This document shows, one piece after another, positions 43,258 through 54,452 of a stretch of 64,000 bases of DNA. The notes beneath the pieces were generated by a model. That model was not told the origin of the DNA, did no database searches, and saw only the letters and a list, made by a program, of their open reading frames with translations. This DNA comes from Dinochytrium kinnereticum. Lineage: Eukaryota; Chytridiomycota; Chytridiomycetes; Chytridiales; Chytridiaceae. Position numbers and translations under genes: made by a program. How positions within the stretch are numbered: position 1 is the first letter of the stretch; each line of letters starts with the position of its first letter. The stretch spans positions 26,463 to 90,462 of the forward strand of contig JADGJT010000047.1 in assembly GCA_027604005.1 (NCBI GenBank). The letters run 5' to 3'.

Positions 43258-46053
43258 ATGGGGAACCTGCTCTCCCGCTCCTCACGGCCCGACGCTCTCG
43301 CAGACCCATCCGGATCCACCACCACCACCACCACCACCGGAAACGCAGGCGGCTCCGGCAACGCCAGCTCCAGAAAGGACAGGCAGAGGCAGCGCTTCTC
43401 GCTCCAGCAGATCGAACCCCTAGACCTCCCTCCGCCAACGCCCCTCCCAGAAGACGCCGCCACAGTATTCGATCCCGCTGATCCCCATCACCTTCACCAG
43501 CTCCTCCACCCCTACCACCTCCAGCATCACCACGTTCACTCGCCGTCCCAGCCACAGCAGTTTTTCGGATATCAGAAGCCAGACGAGAGGCAGCCGTCCT
43601 CCCTTCCGCCTTTCAGCGCCGTCTCGTCTGCGCCATCATTCAGAAGGAGAGACTCTCACTCGTCCTCCGTCTTTCAGAGCGCACGGGAGACTTTTAGCTT
43701 CTCAGACGCACTTCCTGACCCTGAAACTTCGTCCGGATCCGCGCGGCCTCCATCGGTCGACTGTCACCACAACGATCCCATCGTCGTTGACGAGGACCCA
43801 TCTGATCCAGAGAAGACCGAGGCAGAGCAGACATCCGCGGTCGCGACTCATCTCATTGACGCTGTCGCAACTCCTACTACTCCATCAACTAAAGCCACCA
43901 CCTCTCCCACCCCCGCTCCTGTCGTCACCCCAGCCAGCCCACTCGCCGTCTCGACACCTGTACCCGAGCCACCACCGTCAGAGCTTCAGAACCGCGGTTC
44001 ATCAGCACCAGGAGAAGCCAGCAACGGAGCATCAAACCCCGCTCTCTTTTACATCCCAGCCGCCGGGACACTTACTGGCGGTTCACTTCTGAGGTCAAGG
44101 GGATCCCTCGCCAGTAGGAGATCATCTGCCGCGAGCATCGGGAACGACCGCGTTCACATCTCTCCCCTCTCTCTCACCCTTCCAAAATCTGGCACTGCCT
44201 CGGCCGCGGCATCCACCCCCCACCCCAACGCACTTGCAGCCACACCGCCTTCCTCTCTCTTCCTTCACACCAACCCATCCTCAGGTCCTTCCTCAAGCTT
44301 TCCGCCACCACACCACCACCACCACCCACTCGCCAACTCGATCGTAGCAGGAGATCCTCCGAATCATCTCCAGCCACCTCGTCTTAACCTCTCCTTCTTC
44401 TCTGGGCCCTCCGCAACTCTCATCCCAGACTCACCCATGTCGGCCGGTGGACCCAAGCCTGGGGCTCAGGTGGCCACTGTGATTGCCACGGCGTTGGATC
44501 CTGCCATCCTCCCAGCCTGGTTAGACCGCCTGGCCTCAAAGGGGCCTGTTCAGGCCCCGGCCTATCTTGAGAGGCTCTATCGAAAGATTGAGGAGACAGA
44601 GTCCCAGCGTGGAAGTTCCCCAGTGACGGTTGGAGGAGTGAACTTGTTTTCCTCACGTGCATCATCAGAGAGGGGAAACTTGAGGCGAAATCGGTATACG
44701 GATATTGTTCCCTATGATCGCTTTCGTGTACCCCTCAAGTACCCTTCCCCTGTAATGACTGGGAATGGGGCCATGGCCAATCCACCGAGATTCAGCGATT
44801 ACATCAATGCTTCGTTCCTGGACACCACCCCAACGCGGTTCAGTGCCACTGGGCTACCTGACCCTTATGAGGATCGGCTGGCCGGAAAGAAGTATATCTC
44901 CACTCAAGGTCCTCTCCCTGAGACCGTAAAAGATTTCTGGGGCATGCTATGGGACCACAACGTAAGGGTCATCGTGATGCTGACCAAGGAGGAGGAGAGA
45001 GGTCGACCAAAGTGTCATCGGTATTGGCCGGTGGATGATCCGCCTAGGCCTGCGACACGCGCTGCCCACCCCCATGGGCCTGGGGAGATTGAGGTGCGGG
45101 TTGTGTCTCGGCGGAATGTCTGCAATGGGGAGGTCACTTTGAGAGAGTTTGAGGTAAGGAGATACGCAAGGCAACGTCATGGAGGCGGCGGCGGGGATGG
45201 TGGTGATGGTATGGATACGGAGCCGGAGGAGACTAGGGCGATGTGGCACGTCCATTATTTGAATTGGCCGGATCACAAGTCGTCTACCGCTCGAACTGTC
45301 CTTGAGGTGATTGATATCTCCAACTCGCTTCAAGCGCTTGAACCCTCTGCTGGGCCTATGGTCGTTCACTGCAGTGCTGGGTGTGGTAGGACTGGAACAT
45401 TTTGTGTTATCGACTCGGTTTTGCATCAGATGGAGTCTGGCATGTTCATTCACCCTGCGTCAGGGTCTCCAGATGGTGGTTCAGGTCTTCCGTCATCAGT
45501 CTCCGCGCCAGCTTTCCCGACCCCACTTGCCGTCACCCCCGGGTCACGATATCGCAAGAGGTTTCATCTTGAGGGCTCTGACGACCCGGATGAAGTTGAT
45601 GACCCAGTCTTGGCCTGCGTCATGAGGCTTCGTGAACGTCGAGTGGCGATGGTTCAAACCCTTGAACAGTTTGCGTTCTGCTATGAGGCTGTTGTTACCC
45701 GCGTTATTGACTGGGCCGTTGCTCAGAGAAGGATCTCTTGGACACCGGTGTCTAGGCCCCTCCCAAGGCCACCAGGTGCCGTCACACCCGCACCTGTTGT
45801 GGCTGTAGCCCCTGCTTCTGCAGGTGGGCCACTGTCTGCTATGCCTGGGCCGAGGTCGGCCGGGGGATGGGGGAGAGGGTCGTTCCCTGGTGGGGCCGCA
45901 GGAGGTGGAGGAGGGTTAGAGCCTGTGGTGGAGAAGAGTCCTGCTGGAAACTCACCAGGAGTGCCTCCGACACCGCTTGTGCCTCCTACGCCCGGACCGT
46001 CGGGGATGGCGTTTGATTGGGATGCGGCCTTGAAGAAGGTAGCGGATAATTGA
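43258..46053 (+). CDS. Protein tyrosine phosphatase, possibly N-myristoylated
   Basis: Classical phosphotyrosine-specific phosphatase with a 931-residue single-exon frame. It begins MGNLLSRSSRPD, with Gly2 and Ser6 as in N-myristoylated proteins. Residues about 10-420 are Ser/Pro/Thr-rich and disordered. The PTP domain follows: NRYTDIVPYDRFRV, FSDYINASFL, KKYISTQGPLPETVKDFWGMLWDHNVRVIVMLTKEEERGRPKCHRYWP, VHYLNWPDHKSS (general-acid Asp672), and VHCSAGCGRTGTF with catalytic Cys705. The Q-loop helix VAMVQTLEQFAFCYEAV closes the domain. The loop after the WPD Asp and His reads KSS where most have a Gly. About 60 low-complexity residues are inserted between helices after the active site (near 728-785). 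The C-terminus is Pro/Gly-rich. Confidence 0.94.
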   Translation: MGNLLSRSSRPDALADPSGSTTTTTTTGNAGGSGNASSRKDRQRQRFSLQQIEPLDLPPPTPLPEDAATVFDPADPHHLHQLLHPYHLQHHHVHSPSQPQQFFGYQKPDERQPSSLPPFSAVSSAPSFRRRDSHSSSVFQSARETFSFSDALPDPETSSGSARPPSVDCHHNDPIVVDEDPSDPEKTEAEQTSAVATHLIDAVATPTTPSTKATTSPTPAPVVTPASPLAVSTPVPEPPPSELQNRGSSAPGEASNGASNPALFYIPAAGTLTGGSLLRSRGSLASRRSSAASIGNDRVHISPLSLTLPKSGTASAAASTPHPNALAATPPSSLFLHTNPSSGPSSSFPPPHHHHHPLANSIVAGDPPNHLQPPRLNLSFFSGPSATLIPDSPMSAGGPKPGAQVATVIATALDPAILPAWLDRLASKGPVQAPAYLERLYRKIEETESQRGSSPVTVGGVNLFSSRASSERGNLRRNRYTDIVPYDRFRVPLKYPSPVMTGNGAMANPPRFSDYINASFLDTTPTRFSATGLPDPYEDRLAGKKYISTQGPLPETVKDFWGMLWDHNVRVIVMLTKEEERGRPKCHRYWPVDDPPRPATRAAHPHGPGEIEVRVVSRRNVCNGEVTLREFEVRRYARQRHGGGGGDGGDGMDTEPEETRAMWHVHYLNWPDHKSSTARTVLEVIDISNSLQALEPSAGPMVVHCSAGCGRTGTFCVIDSVLHQMESGMFIHPASGSPDGGSGLPSSVSAPAFPTPLAVTPGSRYRKRFHLEGSDDPDEVDDPVLACVMRLRERRVAMVQTLEQFAFCYEAVVTRVIDWAVAQRRISWTPVSRPLPRPPGAVTPAPVVAVAPASAGGPLSAMPGPRSAGGWGRGSFPGGAAGGGGGLEPVVEKSPAGNSPGVPPTPLVPPTPGPSGMAFDWDAALKKVADN

Positions 46054-46765
46054 GGATTTTGGATAAGGCCGCCTTTTTTTATTATTGCGTTGAATGATTC
46101 GGATGATCTTTGTATTGTTTTTTATTCTACTTTTTTTTATTTTTATTTTTCTTCCTCGTTGCCTTTGTCATAGGAATAGATGATGGACTTTGCTTTTTTC
46201 CTCACTTCTTATTGATCCTTTTCTTTATACGCTTTACTTACTTTTTTTTTTTAAAAAAAAAAAAAGGATAGGAAGAAGAAAGAGAGAATACACCTGGTGT
46301 GGTTTCTCATCTTTCTTTTGTTTCTATTTTTTTATTTTTTTTTATGTTTTTTTCTCTTTTTTCTTATTCGCGTTGCCTACACACTTTTCCTTTTCTTTTT
46401 CTCTTTCTTTCAGGAGACCACCTGCCTGCCTCCCTATCCGATATATATTTTTTCCTTATCCATCTTTATTTTGTTTATCCTTTCCTGCCACCCCGCAGCT
46501 CGTCCTTGATGGATCGCGGATGACTTTTATTTTCCTTCTATGAGTGTTGCCTTTGTGGGCCCACCCAGCCTTCCTTCCTCTTATATATTCCCCGCTTCAA
46601 CTTCCTCTTGATTCTTTATTTGCCTCAGAGGCCTTCAATCTTCCGTCTCCGCGGAGACCACCGTTTTGGTCCTTCATTCGTTTGCAACAATAGATGCCGT
46701 TGTCGTGATGAATTGAATCCGGTTGTGTTTTTGGCGAGGCACCAAAAATTCACTCAAACCTCAAA
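46054..46765. other. T-rich intergenic region between PTP and SDS22
   Basis: About 0.7 kb between two same-strand genes, with long T runs at 46230-46260 and 46310-46410. It should hold the PTP 3' UTR and the SDS22 promoter. Phe-rich short frames here are an effect of the T content. Confidence 0.5.
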
Positions 46766-48486
46766 ATGACAAATGTCCAAGTCGTCGTCGACGATGCCCC
46801 TGAAACCAACCCACCGTCAAAGGATGCACCGTCATCACCGCACGCGGACGATGAGGATGCTGTAGAGGATCAGGTTGAGGAGGCGGGGCTGGATGATCTT
46901 TCAAGTGAGTGGGCTTGATGGCTTTTGGTGGAGATTCTTGGTGGATGTTGGTTGATGTTGGCATTTCAGGGGCTTTCCGTTCCCAGCAATCAGAGATGGC
47001 CTCTGTTCTTGCATTTGTGCAGCCTTCATTCCTCTCCTTTTTTCTGATGTCTTTTTGTTTTTGCTTCTTGTTTATGTCTGTAGGGCTTCTGGAGGACGTC
47101 CCGGACGATGCCACGGAGATTGACTTGACCCATGCGAGATTAGGCACATTGGTAGGGATTGGGCTGGAAAGGTTCAAGAACCTTCAGGTAAGATGAATTT
47201 GAATTCTTACTGATGATGCGATCATCCTTTGCCCCCCATCTTTCTTGCTTTCTTGCTCTCTGTCGTTGCCTTTTTAATCTAGCCATCATTCTCACTCATT
47301 TTATTCCTGTAGAGAATCGGACTGCGTCAGAACCTTTTGAAGAAGATCGAGAGCCTGGATAATTTTCCATCGCTCTTGGAGCTGGATATGTATGATAACC
47401 GGCTGACTCGTGTTGAGAATTTGGTGGGGGTGCCGAATCTAACGTAAGTTTGCATGACGGAATGTTCTTTCGTTTTCTGGTGTGGAAAATATAGAAAGGA
47501 TTGCTGCTGCTTGAAGAGGGCTTGAATCCTGAATACGCTCGTGGGTGATTGATTCTTTGCCATATTTTGAAAACAGGTACCTCGACCTTTCCTTTAACAA
47601 GATCAAAGAGATTGAAAATGTCGGTCATCTCCATCACCTCACCGATATCTTCTTTGTCGCAAATAAAGTCGCTGAGATCCGTAACTTGACGAGCCTGACC
47701 AACCTCACGAATCTGGAGCTTGGCGCTAACAGGATTAGGGTAAGATATTCCTAAACATTTTTAGTGTGATGCTAACGAGACGCCCAATTTGTTAGGTCAT
47801 TGAAAACTTAGACACCTTGGTAAATCTGCAGCAGCTTTGGCTCGGGAAGAATAAGATCTCAAAGTTGCAAGGGTTGGATTCTTTGAAAAATCTAAAGATT
47901 CTAAGTATACAGGTTTGTTCATAGTGCTTTTTTTGTCCTCACAGTTTGGACTTTTGCTAATCTGCAATCATTATAGAGCAATCGAATTCGGAAGCTTGAG
48001 AACCTGCAGAACCTCTCGTCTTTGGAGGAGCTTTACCTTTCACACAATGGGCTGATGAAGATTGAAGGGTTGGAAGGGTGCTCGAAGCTTCGGGTCTTGG
48101 ATATTGGGAGGAACTTTGTTGAGAAGATTGAGAATCTGCAAGGGTGCCCGATGCTTGAGGAGCTCTGGGTAATTTCTCATTGCCATCTAGCAATAATGCT
48201 TTATTGGGTATCGCCCACAAATCACATTCTAACCTTTGCGACATCCTATTCTTTTGGATGCTTTCCTTTACCTTAAATCTTCATAAAGGCCAACAACAAC
48301 AAGATACCCACCATCGAGACTTCTGGCGTCGAGGAGCAACTTTCAAAAACCGCAAAGCCTAACCTTACGACTCTTTATCTGGAGGGTAATCCCTTACAGG
48401 AGGCTGCGGGGGCTACCTACCGCATCAAGCTCCAGCTTCTCTGCCCCCAAGCCTCGCAAATTGACGCATTGCTTGTGAAGCGTTGA
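46766..48486 (+). CDS. SDS22: Protein phosphatase 1 regulatory subunit SDS22
   Basis: Leucine-rich-repeat regulator of PP1, required for mitotic exit and PP1 maturation. The acidic N-terminus (MTNVQVVVDDAPETNPPSKD) is followed by consecutive SDS22-type LRRs of about 22 residues split over several exons: DATEIDLTHARLGTLVGIGLERFKNLQ, LRQNLLKKIESLDNFPSLLELDMYDNRLTRVENLVGVPNLT, YLDLSFNKIKEIENVGHLHHLTDIFFVANKVAEIRNL, LQQLWLGKNKISKLQGLDSLKNLKILSIQSNRIRKLENL, LEELYLSHNGLMKIEGLEGCSKL and TLYLEGNPLQ. The last block with YRIKLQLLCPQASQIDALLV is the SDS22 LRR cap. TGA at 48484-48486. At least eight introns. The family identity is very clear. Confidence 0.95.
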
Positions 48487-48777
48487 TAGTTCTTTTCTTG
48501 TCTTCCACTGTCTCCCTGCCAGCGTTGTACTTTACTTTGAGACCTCGTTCCTTTTTTTACGGGCTCAACACCACAGCCTCTCTCATCATGCATGCCCCTC
48601 TTGACGGAAAAACCAACATAACAACGGAAGAGTAAGAAACCAAACCAAATAATCAACCTTGCTCTTAAAGATATTCGCGAGGATGTGCTCATGACATTAA
48701 AAAAGGTTGCGTGGTATTGTACAGAAAAGAAGAGACTAAGAAAGGCAGCCGCAGCGTGCAGTGAATTAAGACGTGAA
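48487..48777. other. Convergent 3' region of SDS22 and FMC1
   Basis: About 290 bp with both 3' UTRs. No gene seen. Confidence 0.4.
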
Positions 48778-49427
48778 TTAAGACGACTTGGTTGCGGTCT
48801 TCCCCATCGCCTGTTCCACGATCCTGGCGGCCTCTTCCATGGACCCTTGGATGGGCGCTTCTGCCTCCCCGTCCATGTCAACGGCCTTTGGTAGCGACAG
48901 ACCGACAACGTTGGCCGTTCTCTTGAGTTTCTCGTCGTTCGACATGCCTGAAACAGGCCAGTAGAGGTTCATGAGCCTCTGTGGACAAAGGTAAGAATGG
49001 GGCGGCAAAGATGTCAGTATCCCCAAAACCAACGCACCCTGTGCTCTTTTGACGCCTGAAGAAAGCTGAGGAGACCATTCGCCTCCGCCTGCCGTCTAAT
49101 GATGATCGCTTTGTCGGATATGGTCCTTGCAGCCTTGTAAGTGCTGACGAGCTCTGCATGCCAGACCTTGCTGCCGTTCTTTGCAGTGAACTTGGTGGGG
49201 GATGCTGATGAGCTGGATGCAGACACCACCGGGCGAGTGGCGCATAAGGGATGGCTTACCTGCGAGTTCACCTCGCGCAGGAGGCTTCTGAAGGTCGAGA
49301 GGATCTCCGCCCTCGATGGCTGGGTGAAGATGGCCGTTGGCAGCGAAGGCATTTGGCTTTTGCTTTTTTCTGATTGTGACAACTCGCTGAGGGACGCACT
49401 CGACATGGGTACAGCAGCACGCGCCAA
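48778..49427 (-). CDS. FMC1: FMC1-type mitochondrial ATP synthase assembly factor
   Basis: Small LYR-like protein that helps assembly of the F1 part of ATP synthase with Atp12. Two exons: one from 49427 to about 49044, and the last from about 48977 to TAA at 48778. Key blocks are TQPSRAEILSTFRSLLREVNSQ (the LYR-like helix), VWHAELVSTYKAARTISDKAIIIRRQAEANGLLSFLQASKEHR, and after the intron LMNLYWPVSGMSNDEKLKRTANVVGLSLPK, whose VGLSLP matches the family's VGLKLP end. The start may also be 49406 (MSSASLS) or 49373 (MPSLPTAIF); the family similarity begins only near TQPSRAE. The call rests on the order of these three blocks. Confidence 0.72.
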
Positions 49428-49742
49428 TCTTCAATGACGGCCAATGCGATCAGTCGTGTTGAGGTGGATGGATGCACGGTGGGGCGGACGGAGAGCGCTG
49501 AGGCTGAGGCAGGACGTCGATAGGAAGGAAGCTTCACGTCAATGCATTTGCTGAGAAGGAGAGGGCCACAGCGCGAGCAGACAGACGCTTCACCTTCTCA
49601 TACGAACCCACCAGCAGTGCAACGGAGGGTGCGATGGCTGCCAACGGAGAGCGTCGTCGCATCGTCGCCCTCGACGCGTCGACCACCGAACAGAGAAAGA
49701 ATTTGAGACTGTCACACACCTTGATCATTGCACACGGATCCC

Positions 49743-51639
49743 ATGTCGTCGGCGGAGGCGGGCATCAGCGGCGACGATGGCGTGCTCCAAACGACGCCGG
49801 ATGAGGCTAGGCAGCGACTAAACACGGCCATCCGCCAGCTGGAGGAGGCGCACCTCCAGCTTCGGAGCATGCTGATCCCTGTGCCGGCAAATGATCTGCT
49901 CTATCACCTCGAGGCCACCGGTGTCGCTGATGCTCGGGCGCTGGTGGAGTCTCTCCGTCCATATGTCGATTCAACGGGATTGGATCTTAATAATACAATA
50001 CCCATTCCACCGCATCTTTTTGGGGTTCAGGCCCCGATGAATGCAGAGCCCGACATGGCGTCGGTGCCTCCAGTTCCAAACTTACCTCCCAGGCCCCAGG
50101 TGGAGGTATGCGTCCTTTTCATTTTATGCTTTCAACTCTGTAGATTATTGTCGATCATTCTTAAAGTGATGCCGTCGATGACTCTCTTACCCTTTCGATC
50201 ACGTCTAAATCTCGTTCCATATCTATCCAATTGATTTATCCGTAGAATGCCAACTCCCCAACATCACCCAACCCCTCTTCGACAGCTTACATCACAAATC
50301 AGCGGCCATTGCCTCCTGCTCCACCCGCCCCCACTCCTTCTCACCGCTCAGGCCAGTCAGAATTCTTTGGACGTCATTCTTACGAAGCCCGGTCCACCTC
50401 AGGTTCTCCAAGCAGTGGAGCAACGAGTATCTACGATCCTTCAGCTTATCGCATGTCCACAGTGACAGGCTCGTCCTCCACATCGGTTGCAGCTTCCATG
50501 CGGGCGCCTAGGCCCACAGGGATGTCCATTCGAGCGCCTGTGGCAAAGGCGCAAATGCAATCAACGCAAAATCTTGATTTGGTTCTTTTAGTCGACTGCA
50601 CTGGTATGCTTTTAGTTTATCTGAAGGCCGTGACTCGTTGAGGGATGCTTTTTGGAATTTCTGATGATGTTTTTCGTTGCCTTCAAGCATAGCATCTAAC
50701 CTTCTTCGCTTCCCTGTTCATCTACTCGCTTCAGCTTCAATGAAGCCATTGATTAAGGCTGTTGAAAATCAGCTTCAACGGCTACTAATGAGTATGGAGG
50801 AGCAGTACGAGAGATTGAAAATCCGGGTCGCTTTTGTTGGCTATAGGTAGGAATTTATTGCTTTTTGTTTCTATTAGTATATATATTAAACACAAGCGTC
50901 ATCCTCTTCCCTTCTCTCAATATTAAACAAAAGGGATTTTGATGCACCGGAGAGATATACTATTTACGACTTTTGCTCGATTAACCAAATATTACCGTAT
51001 CTTCGAGATATTCGTACTGATTGTGGACTGAATCCTGACACAGCAGAGGTATGTAGATATTTTTTTCGTTCCACAGGGCCATAAGTTGTATTTTGGTCTC
51101 ATCTGCATTGTGTCTGTTGGCATTTTAGGATGTGCTTGGAGGTTACTATCAAGTAACGAAGCTTTCATGGGCATCGAAGTTCAAGATTCTCCTTCACTTT
51201 GGCGATGCACCGGCCCACGGATCAAGATTCCACAACTGGAATTTCGAAAACTGTGACCACTACAAGGACCACCTACCCCCCGAACATCCATCTGAATGCG
51301 CCGATATCTATATTGACGAGTTGATTCAGCGCCGTGTCAATACCATCTTTTTCCAGGTGAATCTTTTCCGATTTTATGAAGCGCATTTAAGCCTAATAGC
51401 TAATATTTTTGATAAAATCGCACCAGGTGGGGAACCCGGCCTGGACGAACAAGATGAAAGATGTTTTCCAGCAAATCTACACGAGCCGCGGTCATGGCCG
51501 CAAGTTTAGCGCCGTCCAACTCAGTCTCACTGAGGACTCCAACTCTATGTCTACCGAGTTTCTCGACAAGGTCATTAACACCACTTCTATGTCTTTGATG
51601 TCTATGGGGGCGAGGTCACGGAGCATATCTTCCACTTGA
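49743..51639 (+). CDS. VWA-domain protein, VwkA-like
   Basis: Protein with a von Willebrand factor A domain similar to that of alpha-kinase VwkA relatives. The N-terminus (MSSAEAGISGDDGVLQTTPDEARQRLNTAIRQLEEAHLQLRSML) is a short coiled coil. A Pro/Ser-rich linker with SGQSEFFGRHSYEARSTSGSPSS follows. The VWA domain starts NLDLVLLVDCTASMKPLIKAVENQLQRLLMSMEE, in which DCTAS forms a metal-site motif (DxTxS). Then IRVAFVGYRDFDAPERYTIYDFCSINQILPYLRDI, WASKFKILLHFGDAPAHGSRFHN, DIYIDELIQRRVNTIFFQ. The C-terminus ends at 51639 shortly after the domain and no kinase domain follows. An intron near 51358-51426 may move the exact last exon. Function unknown; VWA domains with this DFGDAPxHG phrase are often found beside alpha-kinases. 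Confidence 0.78.
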
Positions 51640-52132
51640 CATATGGGTGTTTAAGGGTGGTCTTCGCTTTGGAGGGCAGGTACGATATGCTGAATACCCT
51701 TAATTGAGCAACAAAGTGGAGGAATAATTAGCAGAGCCATCTCTTTGTCGAAAACCTGTAACTGTATTTAATATTTGGAGAGCTGAGGCTTCTTAAGCAG
51801 AGAGCATCCCATCCTTAGCCATTTGAGAATAGTCAGCTTTTCAACGCTGGCATGAGGCTTGCGCCAGTGATGTGTTTGATAAAGCCTCGGCCATTATGAC
51901 AGTCTCAGAAGTCATTGCCCAGACGAGTCCTTTCCTGGCCTCGTTTGATGTCGTGTGGGCCTCTGTAATTATTACCCACTAGCTGGCCAGAGCACAGGGA
52001 TGGACTACCCTTCCGGTTCTGACCAGCTGAAATTGTAAATCTTAAGTGCCGGAGCTGTTGCAAGGGAAGATCCTCAACAAAACAACTCGGATCTTCAACC
52101 CTCATGTGTCGCTGAGGCCCCACCATCTGTAC
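51640..52132. other. Intergenic region between VWA gene and membrane-protein gene
   Basis: About 490 bp on the same strand. The reading frame of the following gene stays open back to 52046 (a GTG), but the first in-frame ATG is 52133. An upstream exon here is possible. Nothing else recognised. Confidence 0.35.
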
Positions 52133-54452
52133 ATGAACGCCCCAGAGGATCCTCTTCCCGTCTATGTAGGAAATTCCGGTGATGACACGGAGGATGCGGA
52201 CGTCCCGTCACAGCACAGGCAGGCTCTGAGCTTTTCCGAAAGTCCAGAACATCGTCAGAAGCGATCTCTATCTGATAAGGGATTTGAAGGGTATTTTCTT
52301 TCGGTGAACGGAAATGAGAACGTCAAGTCTGGGCGGGCCTCGAGATTGCAGGCTGTGAGTACGGGTAGCCAGACGGAGGTTCAGTCAAAGTATACGTCCA
52401 TAGTTCGAGCGGTTTCGACCAGGAGACGACCGATCAACGCTTCGAAGCTTATCGGGGCGTCACCGATATCTGATGCTTTGAAGGCGCAATTTGAGAGCCA
52501 CCCCATCAGCGAGTGGTTGGCAACGTTCGTGAACTCCGAACTGGAGAGGGAATTTATGGTACTTTATTCCATACCCGAATTGCTTGTTGTCTTTTGCTTG
52601 TTCTTGTTTTCATCCGTCTAAACTCAATGCGTTCACAAGATAAATCACAGCTGGAAAGCCTTCAAGTCAAATCAGTATCTATTGCTCATCGGCATCATTG
52701 GGCTATTTGTTTATGCAGCCGGAAATGCCATTGTTTTCAAGCCATACTATGGTGAGGGTTCATTATCTCTATCGAAATGCCCTGACGCAGTTCCCTCCAG
52801 ACACTTACCTCACTGCAGGCCAGGTACCGTTTGGGATCCTAGTACTCGTTGCATCACATTGGACGCCTCGATCATTCATTGCAAGATACAATCACATCTG
52901 CATGACCATCTTTTTAACGCTATTCTTCGCACCAACATTTATTGGATCCTACTATTATAACGCGAGAAAGGTCATTTCGCTCATTTTTACTGATCATAGA
53001 GTATATCTTGCTCAAGTTTTATTTCTGAAATTTAGTCCGTCCAAGAGGACTTTCTCGAGTTTCGGGTTTTCATCTATGGGACTTCTTCGGTGATGATATT
53101 CGCGGCAACGACGATTGTGAAGCAACCGTATGGTGTTGATATATGAGCTTATGATACTGACTTTTCCTTTTCTGTCATTTCAAGGTTTAAAGAAGCTGTA
53201 CTTATTACAATTTATACTGTCATCGCACCATGGTAGGATATCCTTCCTCGCATCTGGCTAATGCTGATTCGAGGTTAACGGTGACATTTTCGGTCGAGTC
53301 CAATAATCCTTTAGAATTTATTGGAATACCTGCTCTCTACGCCATGATGTTTGATTCCTTTGACTTATAAGTTTACTAAATTATCTTAGCGGTGTCACCT
53401 GCCTTATGACGGCTCGAGACAGAGAATTCAAGATACGAAAGATTTATCTTATGGAGTTACTTCTTTCCCAGCAAATAGGCATTCCCCTCGAAGATGTTCA
53501 AAGCATGCCCGTATCCGAAATAATAGCAAAAACACGGTTTAAGGGGTCCGACAGGGCCAGTCACTTTAAACCAGATGCAGAGATGGTGGCGGTGACCGTT
53601 AAAGCTTCTAGCAGGATCTTTCGGCTTAAAAAATGGATCCGAAATAATGTTTTAGTGCACTGGGACAATGAATCACTGAAGACGAGTTACCTTCTGTGGC
53701 GACAAAAAACTTTTTTATCACACCTTCGCCTCACATTTTACCTTCTCGCTTTCTTTGATCTTTACTCGGCGTTCATTAACCCCTTAACGTAAGAGTCATT
53801 GTTCACGTTCGCCACCTAAACGCTGTGTTTTTGCGCTGTAGGTATTGTAATGATCAAGGAAAGAACGCTATTTCTCCATCATTATGCGGTGCAAAAGGGT
53901 GGATTTTAAGGAATATTCGGCTGAGCCTCCTGCCTCTTTTGTTGGTGGGAGCATTTCTCTCTCACTTGAAGGTTATAGAAGAGTCACCCAAAATTAGCCA
54001 GTACCTCTTCGTGATCGTCTTCAGCCTTCGTGGAGTCGCGCTAGAGTAGCAGGTTTTACATAGAATGCGACCTAATCATCCTTTTCAGGGCAATGTATGG
54101 CCTCGTCATAAAGTGGAACCGGACGGACGAGACTTCTTTTCTAATCCTCTCGTAAGCCATCCTGGTAATTGAAACACTCTAAATACTACTTTCCACCAGG
54201 ACGCTCATTGCCAAGCTTTTTGTCGCGTGTGGATCCTCCGTCCTGCTCATGGACATGTACTTTATCTTTTGCCTAATTCTCGTTGTTAGCTCTATCGTGA
54301 TCATTATATCCATCCGCCTCATGCTTCCATTCTTGTTCCTGTTGCTCTGTGTAGCTGTACCCCTCGGCGCGAGTTATAATATTCAGATGGAGAAGACTGA
54401 ACATCAATTTTTCGCTCTCTGGGAGATCTTGTGCGAGACTGATGAGACGTAG
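52133..54452 (+). CDS. Multi-pass membrane protein of unknown family
   Basis: The first exon from ATG 52133 (MNAPEDPLPVYVGNSGDD) encodes a cytosolic, Ser-rich region with ASKLIGASPISDALKAQFESHPISEWLATFVNSELEREFM. After an intron the frame gives HSWKAFKSNQYLLLIGIIGLFVYAAGNAIVFKP, then at least two helices (FGILVLVASH, ICMTIFLTLFFAPTFIGSYYY), FRVFIYGTSSVMIFAATTI and VLITIYTVIAPW. A long soluble segment with TARDREFKIRKIYLMELLLSQQIGIPLEDVQSM, then a second membrane block up to IFCLILVVSSIVIIISIRLMLPFLFLLLCVAVPLG. TAG is at 54450-54452. About ten transmembrane helices can be counted. The layout (soluble N-terminus, six helices, linker with ERREF-like basic helix, further helices) recalls the membrane part of adenylyl cyclase-like proteins, but no cyclase or other catalytic domain is seen. 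Introns are partly unresolved. I do not recognise it. Confidence 0.6.

Noticed and set aside
43001..43555. 184-residue minus-strand frame at the start of the PTP gene
   Set aside because: Antisense shadow of a Pro/Thr/His-rich coding region; no conserved motif.
46190..46543. Phe-rich frames in the T-rich region after PTP
   Set aside because: Explained by the poly-T composition; typical of a 3' UTR or spacer.
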